Source: Halocafeteria seosinensis (Eukaryota > Sar > Bigyra > Bicosoecida). Taken from it: a stretch of DNA of 22,573 nucleotides. The stretch is from assembly GCA_001687465.1 (NCBI GenBank), contig LVLI01000008.1, positions 1 through 22,573 on the forward strand, written 5' to 3'. The translations under genes and the position numbers were made by a program. How positions within the stretch are numbered: the first letter of the stretch is position 1; each line of letters opens with the position of its first letter. Below, piece after piece: positions 1-10,165 of this stretch. The notes under the pieces were generated by a model. That model searched no databases. It worked only from the letters and a program-made list of their open reading frames with translations, and had not been told where the DNA came from.

Positions 1-787
1 ATGTAAGCTCATTATTCAGTATGAAGACTAGGTCCATCACCTTAGGCCTAGGTTCAGGTGCATTGTTGACCTCATTGAGTACTCTTCTCAGGGGCACTTC
101 CCGTTCCACCTGCAGGCCATGTCCTCTCATCCATTCGAAGAGCTTATCCCGAATCGCGTGATGTCTATCGGTGCGCAGGAAGGCCATTGGACCCATGAAG
201 CAAGCCAGCGCATGTTCTAGAGTGGGTGTGACCAGCTCCTGTGTACATGGGCAGAACGTTCTGGAGGCCGGGGGTAGGGCACTGGTTTGAGCGAGACCCA
301 ACCTGAGGATACTGTCTGTAGTTGCGGTAAGGGTGGTGACTCTGGAGTCCGGACTCCGATGAATCTTGTTGAGAGGCCAATGCAGTTGGGCGCTTGTCAT
401 TGCCAATGCCAGTGGTATGACTATTAACCCTGAGAGTGCTTTGGAACACGACTTCCGGACTCTGATGCAGTCGCGCTTGTTGCTTGTTGCAATAGTTGGA
501 CACAGATGTAGGCCGCAGGCCACGGTTGAGTTCACCATTGCTACGAGTAGTGTAAGGACGTGTAAGTCTTTGCCACTCGTATTAAAGCTAACAGCAAAGC
601 CTGAAGCGGCAGAAGTGCGTTGCGTAGCAACGCAGTTCGGACGCCAACGAAGGCCAAAGTGTTTGGCACAATTGAGGAAGTCAACATGTCTCCCAAGTCG
701 AAACAATACACCACATAGTAATTCAGTTGTTGCCCACGCCGCTATCTTAGACAAACACATATGTGACCAAGATAGCCTACCGGCCAT
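1..787 (-). CDS. LINE-like retroelement ORF fragment (C-terminal RT region, zinc knuckle), runs off left edge
   Basis: On the minus strand a frame without stops runs from about 805 to base 2; the first ATG is at 787-785, and a TAA at 808-806 closes it upstream. The protein has a CPC-x12-EHALAC segment (around bases 250-205), followed by RTDRHHAIRDKLFEW and then an acidic/basic tail with VEREVPL and KVMDLVF. A Cys-x-Cys...His...Cys knuckle followed by an R-H-x-I helix is the usual layout downstream of the reverse transcriptase thumb in LINE-type elements, and the final E...D residues would suit a PD-(D/E)XK-type endonuclease. No YADD-like palm motif is seen, so the fragment is 5' truncated or frameshifted above 808. 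The family assignment rests on motif layout only. The end of the gene lies outside the window. Confidence 0.45.
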   Translation of the reverse strand, partial: MAGRLSWSHMCLSKIAAWATTELLCGVLFRLGRHVDFLNCAKHFGLRWRPNCVATQRTSAASGFAVSFNTSGKDLHVLTLLVAMVNSTVACGLHLCPTIATSNKRDCIRVRKSCSKALSGLIVIPLALAMTSAQLHWPLNKIHRSPDSRVTTLTATTDSILRLGLAQTSALPPASRTFCPCTQELVTPTLEHALACFMGPMAFLRTDRHHAIRDKLFEWMRGHGLQVEREVPLRRVLNEVNNAPEPRPKVMDLVFILNNELT

Positions 788-919
788 GAAGTTGACCGCA
801 TCTTCTTATCGAGGAGCGGTATGTGTTAAGCAGCGACGGGCCCGCTGTTCCTTAGAACGTTTGTCGGTCGAAGGTGCAACCGGAGGTTTCCCTCGTACAC
901 CAACGTAGTTGGCGGCTAG

Positions 920-2171
920 TTATCAGTCGGCGAGAAACCAACTGTGATCTGCTCGCGAACACTCCTGGCCGAGTACGGGACATACCTAGCCGAGCATGGA
1001 CGGAAGACCAACGGAGAATTATTAAAGGGAAATACGGCGTGCCAATACTTTATGTATTCAAAGACGCTACTTGAACGTATGTACCCTAACAACTCTTTGC
1101 TTAAAGAACTAAATGATGCAGAATGGTACACCGAGGTTGGCGGTGAGATAAAGAAGAAGGTGCTCCACAGATGCATTCGGGAAGGGGTACCCTTTTCAGA
1201 GAAGGCTCCTGCAATGCTTCGGAACGACTTGGTTACATTCTGCAGACGTCTTTTACAAGAGAACGGAACGAACTCGCTCATGAAGCGGGCGGCCCTTGTA
1301 ATCAATTGGCTAGCGGTTGGTAGAGCTGGGGAAGTAGCACTTATGTCGTGGAATTGCTTGCTCCTGCCGACAGATGGGGAGTTCCTGCTGGCGGACTGGG
1401 CACAGTAAAAGACTTCCACGTTCCAGATAATGAGCTTCTTTCCAGACAGAACTCACTATGAGATCGACTACCAGCATTGACCGAGATTCGAGGTCTACTT
1501 AGAAAACAAGAAATAGACCAAGTGCCTCGGAGTCCTTCTGGGCCAGGGAGGGTTTCTACCGCAAAGCGATGCCGCTCTAACTCCAGAAAACGGTGTTGCT
1601 GCAGACGGGCTTGAAGAAAAAGCAAACTGCGGCGACGGCATGAAGTCGTTGAATGACGTCTTATGTAACAAGCCTTCGGTGCAAAAGGAATTCGAGATGG
1701 AAAAACTGGGTCAATACAAACTGCACCGCTTCTTTGCGGACTATATCAAGCAAGGACTGTTCAATGAAGGCACCTTGCAAAAAGTGTGGAAAACCAAGCA
1801 AGTCAAGAATGACAGTGATAAAGTTCGCCAAGGAGCACGCCGATTTCCCTGAATTACTGGAATCAAGAAAGCTCAACTTGTCCAATACTCGCATATTGGA
1901 AAAGATCGATGCAATTGCGAAGAAAATTGAGAACCAGATTGCTTCCAAACTGTCGGAGCTCGAGCAGGAGCAACGAAAGCAGGACCTCACGGAAAATGCC
2001 GAGCCAAAAAAGCAAGGAAGAAATGATCCAGCCAAAAAAAACAACATGGCCGGCATTGCTCGAAGAATAGTGAAATTCAATAGTGTATCCAGGCTGTCCA
2101 GCGCTGCAGGCCCTGGGACAGCAACTCTATTCAATAGCGTTGCTCCAGAGAAGGCCGCCAGTCGACCATAA
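920..2171 (+). pseudogene. Decayed tyrosine recombinase (Crypton-like/algal-oomycete family)
   Basis: One frame opens after a TAG at 917-919. It encodes an N-terminal core-binding region (GNTACQYFMYSKTLLERMYP) and then WLAVGRAGEVALMSWN, where the Arg of GRAGEV fits the first catalytic Arg of tyrosine recombinases. The same frame continues with DWAQ-stop-KTSTFQIMSFFPDR, which still looks like the family, but is broken by TAA (1406-1408), TGA (1478-1480) and TAG (1514-1516). It then stays open to 1852. A second frame takes over near 1815-1840 and runs to 2171 with an alpha-helical, Lys/Glu-rich stretch (ILEKIDAIAKKIENQIASKL), consistent with a frameshifted C-terminal coiled tail. No HxxR or terminal Tyr motif could be placed. 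It is a dead transposon gene. Recognition of the family is from motif memory, not from a search. Confidence 0.6.
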
Positions 2172-2947
2172 AAATTGCATCACCGGTGAAACTGCCCTAT
2201 CCCACACTTTCCGTAAGACAATCACGCCTAAACAATACAACGAAGCTAGAAGCGGCGCTGTTTCCTGGAGGACTCGCATCTTCCGACTGTGCACTATTAT
2301 ATATACATGGCCACTGACAGAGCATTTCCATTCTCAACACACCAAGCGTTCAGTACAGTGTAGTTGTGTAGTTGGTCCTCAAGTCCTCACCAGCAAGTCA
2401 AACGGAGATTATCCACCGCACGCCGCTAAAACGGCCCTGCTCGAGCTTTTCAACAATCCCACAACACACGAACCGTTCTCCTAATCGAACTGGCGAATCC
2501 TCTTGGCCCTCCTGCTCCCAAACTCCAGAGCTGTATTACTCGAATCCTTTAACCACCAAGGTCATTCGCTGCCTCCCAACTTCGGATTTCGCTATGCTAC
2601 AAACCCCAAGTCGTTGAGGATGATCCACTGTTATTGCCTGCGCTCTGCTTTTAAGGGCTCAAAGTCCAACGTAGGTCATCTTCACTCATCCTAGAATTCA
2701 CAACCATTCTCGAAAATTGTAGTGGGCTCTTTCTGCTCGTATGGTTCAGGATTCCTACATTTACCAAAATTTTCCAACTTCAGAGATCACGCGGGGCCTC
2801 AGATAAATGTACGCTGTCCGCAACATGTCCCAATGCGACAGAACGTAGCCGTTAAAGACGAGCAGCAGGGTTGATCCATCCGTTGTCTTAGCACTTCCTA
2901 AATACAACTCGGGCGGCAGGCAGCCCAGCCATCATTGTCGTTCTAGT

Positions 2948-2965
2948 TCTCTCTCTCTCTCTCTC
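2948..2965. repeat. (TC)n microsatellite
   Basis: Nine perfect TC dinucleotides, followed within 20 bp by a TG/TA-rich tract up to 3014. A simple repeat of this kind is ordinary in a nuclear genome. Confidence 0.9.
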
Positions 2966-3431
2966 CTTCCATCCCTCTTTGGGTGTGTATGTATATGTAT
3001 GTACGTTCGTGTGTCATCTGCTGCCTCTCAAGTACAGCGTACGCTGTTCGGAAATCTTCCCCTTCAGCAGGTCCTTCAGCTCCTTTGTCGCAGCGCATTG
3101 GCCGATGGGGAGGCGGATTTCTCGTATCTAGTTCCCTCCCGATGTAGTTCGCGCCGTTGTCGAGTTGTACTCGTCTAAGCTCTTTAGCTCGATTTCTGCG
3201 CTGGTGTGTCTGGCGCGCATGGTGTCTAGAAAACCCATCAACGCACTCCAGAGACGGTTAACAAGCTCAAACCAAGAAGACCATGCACATACAATGTATC
3301 TTCTCTCCGTCAGTGGTGGGGAAAGCAGTGCTATAGACTGTAATATACGGTATGCATGTAATGTTCAACGAGCCCCGGTCACTGGTTGCGGTTGGGGCGC
3401 GGGTTGCTTCCCGATCTGAAGTTTTCAGACT

Positions 3432-3620
3432 GTTTCGGACCCGCCCCGAGACCTTCTGCTCCCCTGGCATGTACGCTAAACACGTTCGGCAAGGAAACGA
3501 AGGTATCAGATGGCTACATAGTATCATAACCCTCGGGCGAGAGCTCTCTTCGACGTCCGACATACTCAGCCGTGTTTCAGACCTGGCGGTCTGAAACGAA
3601 GGCCCTACGGGTCCGAAAAC
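3432..3620. repeat. Fold-back (inverted repeat) structure, MITE-like
   Basis: TTTCGGACCC at 3433-3442 is matched by its exact reverse complement GGGTCCGAAA at 3609-3618. Just inside the right arm lies a perfect 10-bp hairpin, GTTTCAGACC (3574-3583), loop TGGC, GGTCTGAAAC (3588-3597). A shorter TCTGAA/TTCAGA palindrome sits just left of the outer arm (about 3415-3430). Nested inverted repeats around about 165 bp resemble a small non-autonomous fold-back transposon, but no target-site duplication was identified. Confidence 0.4.
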
Positions 3621-4140
3621 GGCATATTTTAGTACAAAACGGAAAAGGTACCGGTATCGCGTCATAGGGCAGTAATGTGGCACTTACTAATGCCCCTCTG
3701 GCTTTCGCCCATTTACCGATAGAACGCTATTCTGTTGCTACAGAACCTGACAGAACTCCTGTCAAGTTCCAAAAGTAGTATGTGTATTTAGTGTACCCCG
3801 GCAAAGCCAGTGTGGACTTTGGCTTGGTTTATGCTCCAAGAAGGGATAAAAGTTCTCGATTGTAGTTTAGAGAAAAGAGCTGACGGTTGTTTTTGTTTGG
3901 AGACAAAAGCTGACGAGCATATTTTGTATCCATTAACATCATCATCTCTAGACTAAAGGTATTCTCCCGTAATGGGAAATAAACAGTCATACGGTACTCA
4001 AAGCATACCGGTATTTGGAAACGTGGTAAGAGTCTACTTGAGTGTAATACACTATGTCGGTTTTGACAATTTTGAGGCTGCATTTTTCATCATTGCAAAT
4101 AAAATCCACTACACGAACGTATGGTACTTGCTGGAGGTGC

Positions 4141-6660
4141 TCAGCTAACCACTCTACGAGGCCTCTGCACAGGAAGTTCAGATTTCCTTGTTCGCGGTTC
4201 GTCGCCACTTGAAAGATCCGACTCCGAGGGTGTCGGTGTTACGGAATTCGATGTTGATGGAGTTGCGGAAGACGTAGGAGATTCACTACGAGACGGCGTC
4301 CTCGACAACGTGGCCGAGCTCGTCCAAGACGAAGAGGATGAAGGCGATGAACTGGACGAGCATGATCCAGTTGATGACTCCGAGGGTGTCGGTGTTACGG
4401 AATTCGATGTTGATGGAGTTGAGGAAGACGTAGGAGATTCACTACGAGACGGCGTCCTCGACAACGTGGCCGAGCTCGTCCAAGACGAAGAGGATGAAGG
4501 CGATGAACTGGACGAGCATGATCCAGTTGATGACTCCGAGGGTGTCGGTGATACGGAATTCGATGTTGATGGAGTTGAGGAAGACGTAGGAGATTCACTA
4601 CGAGACGGCGTCCTCGACAACGTGGTCGAGCTCGTCCAAGACGAAGAGGATGAAGGCGATGAACTGGACGAGCATGATCCAGTTGATGACTCCGAGGGTG
4701 TCGGTGTTACGGAATTCGATGTTGATGGAGTTGAGGAAGACGTAGGAGATTCACTACGAGACGCTGTCCTTGACAACGTGGCCGAAGACGTAGAAGTCGG
4801 GGAACCAGTAAGACTAGCTGAAGGTGTTGAACTCGAAGAACCACTAGCGCTAAGAGGAGTCTCTGTCGAAGTGACACTAGAGCTTGACGATCCAGTAGGA
4901 CTAGTTGACCGAGTTAGAGAGGGAGTGCAGGTACTTGTAGGACGTGACGTGGGACTAGGTTTTAATTGGTGCCGCAAGACTATGAATGAAGCAGCCCCAT
5001 CGATAGCCCACACTTCCCCAGGCCACAAGCCTCCGTATAGGGTCCCTTTGACAGAGCTTATATCTCTCGTGTTCTGCACCCCATTTGTAATACCGTCGAG
5101 CAGAGGCCCATTAACAACACAATACCGTATATCCACAGTGGCACCTCCAGGATCGTCGTCAGCGTGAATACTGGATATTCCACCTGCGTCACTACCACTG
5201 ACAGATCCAGACGCGTAGCTGTAAGAAATATAGATGTAAGAAGTACTACTCCCACCCATGCTACCTCCACATATTCCACCCGTCCTACTCCCACTCAAAG
5301 CACCTCGACTATAACTATGTCGAATATTAACGTGTCCCTCTGTGGCTACTTGTGAGCCACATATGCCTCCACTCATAGTACCAGCAATTTCTCCCCTCGT
5401 AAAGCATTCGGCTATTTGGACAACATCTCCATCTGCGAACGACACCTTTTCCCCGCATGCCTTGCCTGTTATCCCTCCAGCCCAGTCACCCTCAATTCTT
5501 CCTCGACTAAACGACCGTAAAATATACACTTCCTTAGCGCTCCAACCTGTCAGGTCACCGCTAATTCCTCCAGCCTCGTTTCCTACAATATTACCACTTG
5601 AGTGACAGTCGGAAATGTTGGACAAGGTGGATCCTTCACCAAAGTCCCCTCCGGCAATCCCTCCTGCACCTACCTTGAGAATCTCTCCGCTCGATGAACA
5701 GTTAAAAATGAGGGTGAACACCGCCAACTTGCCACATTCACTCGAACAAATTCCTCCCGCCCAGACTCCATCAATGACACCACTAGATATTGAGTCAGAA
5801 AGTTCCAAACGTTTGGCGCGCTCCCCACACGAAGCTCCGCAGATACCTCCCGCGTAGTCTGCTTTGATATCACAACTGGAAGAGCATCGGAGTAGTCGTA
5901 CCGACTCAGTAATATCGTGTCCACAAAAGGAACCACATATACCCCCCGCCCGATGTCCTTCTAGAGTACCAGATGACTCCGAATCCTCGATCAGTAGTAT
6001 CTTGCCTGCATCTCCACATTGCTTTCCACAAATTCCTCCACTGTCGTCTCCACTCACTATTCCGCTTGAACTACAATTGGTTATCTCGACAGATCCTCCA
6101 CCTGTCCCACACTCAAATCCACAGATACCACCCGCATCTTCACCACTAATATCTCCACTGGTAAACGAGTTCCGAATTACGATCTCTCCTCCGGCTTTTC
6201 CACTTCGCGCACCACACAGACCACCGCTTCGGGCTTGTGCAATAGCGCCAGTGGAGCTACAACCTTCAACCACAAAAAATTTTTGACTGCTTTGAAGAAT
6301 GAAGCCGGCATCGTTAGTTAGTGCTCCATTTTGAGTATGCACGTTACGAACCAGGGGAGCTTCGCCAAAGCTGGTGGCCGTACTTCGAAAGATCCCTTGA
6401 AATGAAAGTAGGCCGTCAAGTTGGATAGTGTAGTTTTCACCTTCAAACGTCTCGTCTGCTTTTAGGGAGACGAAATCGCTTTCTGTGTACCTACTGTTTT
6501 TCCAATTCAAGGCGCACCGCAAGTGGAATGTCTTTGAGATACTGTTAAAATAGACGCAGGGCTCTATTCCGTTCTTGAAGTGCGTACTCAAATCGTTTGC
6601 TTCGACTTTTTTCCCGGATACAAGAACTACCAGGAGAAGAATTCTCAGCAAGGTAGGCAT
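4141..6660 (-). CDS. Secreted beta-solenoid (GLUG-like repeat) surface protein with Ser/Thr/Pro-rich stalk
   Basis: The frame is open from 6891, but the ATG at 6660 is the better start because it is followed directly by a signal peptide (MPTLLRILLLVVLVSG). This gives 839 residues. After about 150 residues, some 13 imperfect repeats of about 30 residues follow, each with an S-S-G...AGGICG-x-x-CG core. This pattern is close to the GLUG repeat and predicts a right-handed beta-solenoid, here studded with paired cysteines. The last 270 residues are Ser/Thr/Pro-rich, with a 52-residue unit repeated about 3.6 times, and probably form an O-glycosylated extended stalk. There is no C-terminal membrane anchor; the tail ends in basic residues. 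A role in adhesion or cell-wall/matrix binding is inferred. The gene is divergent from the membrane protein gene at 7214, with about 550 bp between start codons. Confidence 0.75.
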   Translation of the reverse strand: MPTLLRILLLVVLVSGKKVEANDLSTHFKNGIEPCVYFNSISKTFHLRCALNWKNSRYTESDFVSLKADETFEGENYTIQLDGLLSFQGIFRSTATSFGEAPLVRNVHTQNGALTNDAGFILQSSQKFFVVEGCSSTGAIAQARSGGLCGARSGKAGGEIVIRNSFTSGDISGEDAGGICGFECGTGGGSVEITNCSSSGIVSGDDSGGICGKQCGDAGKILLIEDSESSGTLEGHRAGGICGSFCGHDITESVRLLRCSSSCDIKADYAGGICGASCGERAKRLELSDSISSGVIDGVWAGGICSSECGKLAVFTLIFNCSSSGEILKVGAGGIAGGDFGEGSTLSNISDCHSSGNIVGNEAGGISGDLTGWSAKEVYILRSFSRGRIEGDWAGGITGKACGEKVSFADGDVVQIAECFTRGEIAGTMSGGICGSQVATEGHVNIRHSYSRGALSGSRTGGICGGSMGGSSTSYIYISYSYASGSVSGSDAGGISSIHADDDPGGATVDIRYCVVNGPLLDGITNGVQNTRDISSVKGTLYGGLWPGEVWAIDGAASFIVLRHQLKPSPTSRPTSTCTPSLTRSTSPTGSSSSSVTSTETPLSASGSSSSTPSASLTGSPTSTSSATLSRTASRSESPTSSSTPSTSNSVTPTPSESSTGSCSSSSSPSSSSSWTSSTTLSRTPSRSESPTSSSTPSTSNSVSPTPSESSTGSCSSSSSPSSSSSWTSSATLSRTPSRSESPTSSSTPSTSNSVTPTPSESSTGSCSSSSSPSSSSSWTSSATLSRTPSRSESPTSSATPSTSNSVTPTPSESDLSSGDEPRTRKSELPVQRPRRVVS
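4221..4785 (-). repeat. 156-bp tandem repeat (about 3.6 copies) inside the surface-protein gene
   Basis: EcoRI-type GAATTC sites recur at 4244, 4400, 4556 and 4712, exactly 156 bp apart, and the sequence between them is nearly identical (for example TGTTACGG versus TGATACGG in the third copy). The unit is 52 codons, so copy changes keep the frame. It encodes Ser/Thr/Pro-rich stalk on the minus strand. The high identity points to recent expansion or ongoing homogenisation. Confidence 0.95.
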
Positions 6661-7213
6661 GGTGATGGTCTCCTGTCGGAAGGCTTTCCTCGTCAAGCGA
6701 TTGACCGTGTCGATGTTGTTCATACGCTTTCTCCAGTAACGAGTGGCTTCAAAGCATCGTTCAAATAAATCTCCTCGAGTTGATGTGTCAACACAAAGCT
6801 CCATCCTGTATTCCCCTACACAGGATTTCCACAGGGACCGATCCTGACGGAGAAGGGGTGATACTTCGTGTTCGTATCGTGAATTCGTCATTGAAAAACT
6901 CTCCCAATCTAGGCCTGCGGTGATTGATCACTTCTACGTTTCAATGAAGAGGATGGGCCCTCGCCTTTATTGACGAGGCCTGTTTCTAGCAAAGGGCGTC
7001 GCTTCCAAAAGCTAACAACCCCCCACAGTACTCCCTCTTGTGGGAGCGTATGACCGTGATTGCCGAACTCCACGTCTTATGACCTATATATTCGTTCGCG
7101 ATAACGAACGAGGGAAACGAAAGTACCTCTTCGGTTCAGATAAAGCGGTATTGTAGCGTGAGATCGTCGGAGCAAAGAAAAGGCTGGAGGGGACTCTTAG
7201 GGGTCAGACGGAT
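6661..7213. promoter_or_regulatory. Divergent promoter region between the two surface-protein genes
   Basis: This stretch separates the start of the minus-strand beta-solenoid gene from the first ATG of the plus-strand membrane protein. It holds a TATA-like CTATATATT at 7084-7092, immediately followed by the perfect inverted repeat TCGTTCG (7092-7098), 6-nt spacer, CGAACGA (7105-7111), which could bind a dimeric regulator. A short alternative N-terminal extension of the minus-strand frame covers 6661-6891 but lacks a signal peptide. Transcription starts are not determinable here. Confidence 0.4.
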
Positions 7214-10165
7214 ATGCACGTCCGAGAAGGGCACATTGCTCCTGTGCGGACTGTATTTTCTTTAGAGGTGAGCCTCAGTGATCACCCTAAGGAACGAGAT
7301 GTTGCCGTGACAAATTCGGGTAGTCTAGATGTAAACTGGAGGGCTACGTTAGTCAATGGAACAGAAGTGGTGAGTTCCTGGATCGATGTGGATAAAACGG
7401 ATGGTACCGTTGCAGCGAGATCTTCCTATGAAAGAATCCTCACGTTTTTTGTTGACCCATCTACTCTATCTAGGACGGGGCGTTTCCACGCTTGGATCTT
7501 CATTGAGACTGACTCACGAAGAGGAGAAGATATTACTGCCCGTTCCCCGCCACAGGAAAATTTACCAATTCCAAATGCCAAGTTATTGGGTTTTTCGTTT
7601 TGGGTACGGATCGACCTTCTTGTCACTTCTGTTTTCAATTGCCGGTATGGAAGATTCAACATATCACTGATGCCGTAACAAAGACAAACTATCACATGGA
7701 AGCTTCTAAATATTGCCCGTGAGCCAATAATTGCTCGTTTGCTCCACTTTGAAGGGTCGATTACGGCCGGGTTTCAAAGAATCAGTAACTGTTCGGATTC
7801 CACCGAAGTTATCAAGCTTGCACCTCATTTTGAAATGAATAATTTTGCGCTTGGCCCATGGCTAGCGATCTTTCCCGGCTCCGTCAAGATAAGTGCGCGA
7901 AATTCGAGAAATATCTCTATGAGCTTTGTGTACGACGGGACGTCTTTGCCTTTGTGGAAGGAAGACGACACGACCAAAATGTTTGATCCCCTTCGAGAAA
8001 AAATACTCTTGAAAAAACAGCTGTCTATTTTGCGGGAGTCTGAGTGGTTTGCAGGAACTCCCTTTGACCAGTCAACCGATGTTAAGAACTTCAGCACGCT
8101 TATAGAGTTTCTTCCTGGAGAGGCAGTGGCTGAAGAGTCGACAGGATCCCCTCTGAACTCCACTGTCTTCCCGTTGCAAGTACAGACAGTGGTTGTAGAC
8201 TTACGAGATAGATTCGGCAATTTTCCTGCACATGCTATGTACGTAGAAGACCCTAATACTGCTCTTGAAAAATTCAGCGACCGAAGTTCCATCTCCATGA
8301 AAGTTGAAGCACGTTCCAATGATGGCGAATCAATCGATCTACCGGAAGAATTAGTGGATATTCAATTACCATTTCGCTTTAGACCGGGGAGGGTAATCGA
8401 ATCTTTCCAGTTTGGTGTCCTTTTCCAAGAGCAAGGACAGGTATTTATAGACATCCGGATAAATAATGGTTCCCTTTCTAAATCTCCTATTACAATTACG
8501 ACGGATTCAGTCATATGCTCCAAAAACGAGACTTCGGACCAGCTTGGTATTCATTGCTTATGCGCCGCGGGCTTTCACCGCAAAAGGCATTCCGAAGATG
8601 GGGATGGACCGTGCATCAAGTGTCCAGAAGGAACTTTTCTCCCTCAACCGTCAAATGAGGAGGAGTGTAACCGGTGCCCAAGTAGATACTTTTCAGGAGA
8701 AGGAGCAACTGACTGCTATCCTTGTCCTGAAGAAGGCGTTACATGTCATAGTGGAAGGCTACGTCTGAAAGAAGGACAGTGGTGTGAGGATTGCTTGCCT
8801 CACCTTCCAAATCCAAGAGACAGAATCATGGAGAAATTAAGAAGGAGTGACAATGTCGTTTTCCATCAGTGTGTCCCGGAAGAGGCATGCTTGGTGAGTG
8901 CAAGCACTTTTAGAGTCGGATGTGCGCCAGGACATACGGGCCCAGTCTGCGACTTGTGTGAAGACGGATATGAAAAATCTGACGGTAAATGCGTATCTTG
9001 TGGAGATGTGGAAGAAAACACAGTGAATCTTATTGTTACGTATGGAATTCAGCTCGGAATCTTCATTGGAATCAATGTTTCTTTCTTTTTGATGTTTGGG
9101 GCAGCGGACGCTGACTTAGAGAGATTTAAGTATACCTTTTTACTTTTCTTTGACTACCTGCAACTTTGCACTCTTTTAAATGGGCTGAACGCTTCTCCAT
9201 TTCCCGAAAGTATGAGCTGGTTCTTGACCTTATCTGAGTTAACGCTGCTAGATCCTACTCGGCCTAGCGCTTTTAGATGCGTGGTGGGCGTCGGAACCTT
9301 TACGAAAAATATCTTGTCGATGATGATACCCTGGATATTAGTGGTGGTAGTATACTTGATACATGGCTTAAAGGAGCTGAAAGAAGTATACAAGCGACGT
9401 CAAGATTGCTCTATATCCCGTTTTCTCCAGAGTGGTCTTTCACCGGTTGTACTGACTATATATTTAGTACATATGGCGGTAACAACAACGGTTGCCAAAA
9501 CATTCGACGTTTATCATTATAAGATTGATGATACTCGTCGTCTCCGTTCTGACCTAAGTTTCGGAATAGGGTCGACTCGGTACACAATACTCGTGGCTAT
9601 ATCTGTGGTAACTTTGCTCTTATATGTACTGGGAGTGCCGACCTTTGTATTTGTCCGATATGTGATGATGTTTCGCGCAGCAAGAGAGAGTGAAAGTAAG
9701 CTTAAGGAATTCAAGGACGGTAACCCCATGTTCCGCGCTGAGACGTACGGGTTTTGGTGGCCGAGTTTGGGTGTATTTCGGAAGGTTGTATTGATTTTAG
9801 TCTCTGTTTTTGTTAGGCTCCCGCAAGAGCAGGTATTTCTTTGCTCAATCATTCTCATTTTCTCCATGAGTATTCTTCTTACGATGTGGCCGTTTCAGTG
9901 GCCTGTGGTAAATTGGTTTGCCACAATAGCAACCTTAGGCGCTGCCCTGACGGCTGCAATGGGCGTTCCCTTTTCGACAGCAGAGGGCATAGAGGCTAAT
10001 ATTATCGGTAGTACTGTGATTACGATTCAGGCTGTCGTGTCTGGTATGGGCTTGGTCTTACTAGTGCTTTTTTTCATAAAATCCCTTCACAACCGGAGAA
10101 AAAAATTTTTGACCTACTTACGGAGACGAAAACGACAGGAATCTGTGGTGCCTTCCCGATGCTGA
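7214..10165 (+). CDS. Cysteine-rich (ephrin-receptor-like/GCC2-GCC3) multi-pass membrane protein, with one in-frame TAA or a tiny intron
   Basis: Two long stretches, 7214-7675 and 7679-10165, share one frame and are separated by a single TAA at 7676-7678. The first part looks like an Ig-like extracellular domain (NSGSLDVNWRATL). The second continues extracellular, then has a Cys-rich block from about 8515 (CIKCPEGTFLP, YFSGEGATDCYPC) like tyrosine-kinase ephrin-A/B-receptor-like repeats, and a laminin-EGF-like APGHTGPVCDLCEDGY. From about 9030 there are about eight or nine hydrophobic helices, ending in a basic RRRKR tail. Such proteins are common in algae and stramenopiles; their role is poorly known and probably sensory or cell-surface. 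A 39-nt intron at 7645-7683 (GTATGG...AAAG) would remove the TAA and keep the frame; otherwise the gene is a pseudogene. No signal peptide follows the first ATG, so an upstream exon may be missing. Confidence 0.65.

Larger units (their letters stand above)
2172..4140. other. Host intergenic region without a supportable gene
   Basis: Short open frames exist on both strands, but none shows a recognisable domain, a good start context or a length beyond chance. The region holds a (TC)n microsatellite at 2948-2965, a TG/TA-rich low-complexity tract at 2982-3014 and a fold-back structure at 3432-3620, listed separately. It probably contains transposon debris and the 3' flank of the beta-solenoid gene that ends at 4141. 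Confidence 0.5.

Noticed and set aside
366-908. 180-codon plus-strand frame
   Set aside because: It overlaps the minus-strand LINE-like frame with its Cys/His motif and shows no domain of its own.
2083-2694. Overlapping plus-strand frames of 63-133 codons
   Set aside because: Composition and sequence are without recognisable pattern; overlapping frames of this length are expected by chance.
4121-5167. Long plus-strand frame encoding a highly acidic repeat protein
   Set aside because: It is the antisense shadow of the Ser/Thr/Pro repeat; the frame stays open only because the 156-bp unit has no stop in that phase, and it loses all pattern where the minus-strand beta-solenoid begins.
7739-7741. 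Independent start of the large membrane protein at 7739
   Set aside because: The codon is TTG and the frame is open upstream to the TAA at 7676, so this is not a real start.
7676-10165. Stop-codon reassignment in the host
   Set aside because: TAA, TGA and TAG all interrupt only decayed or doubtful genes, while long clean frames end normally; a short intron or pseudogene is simpler.
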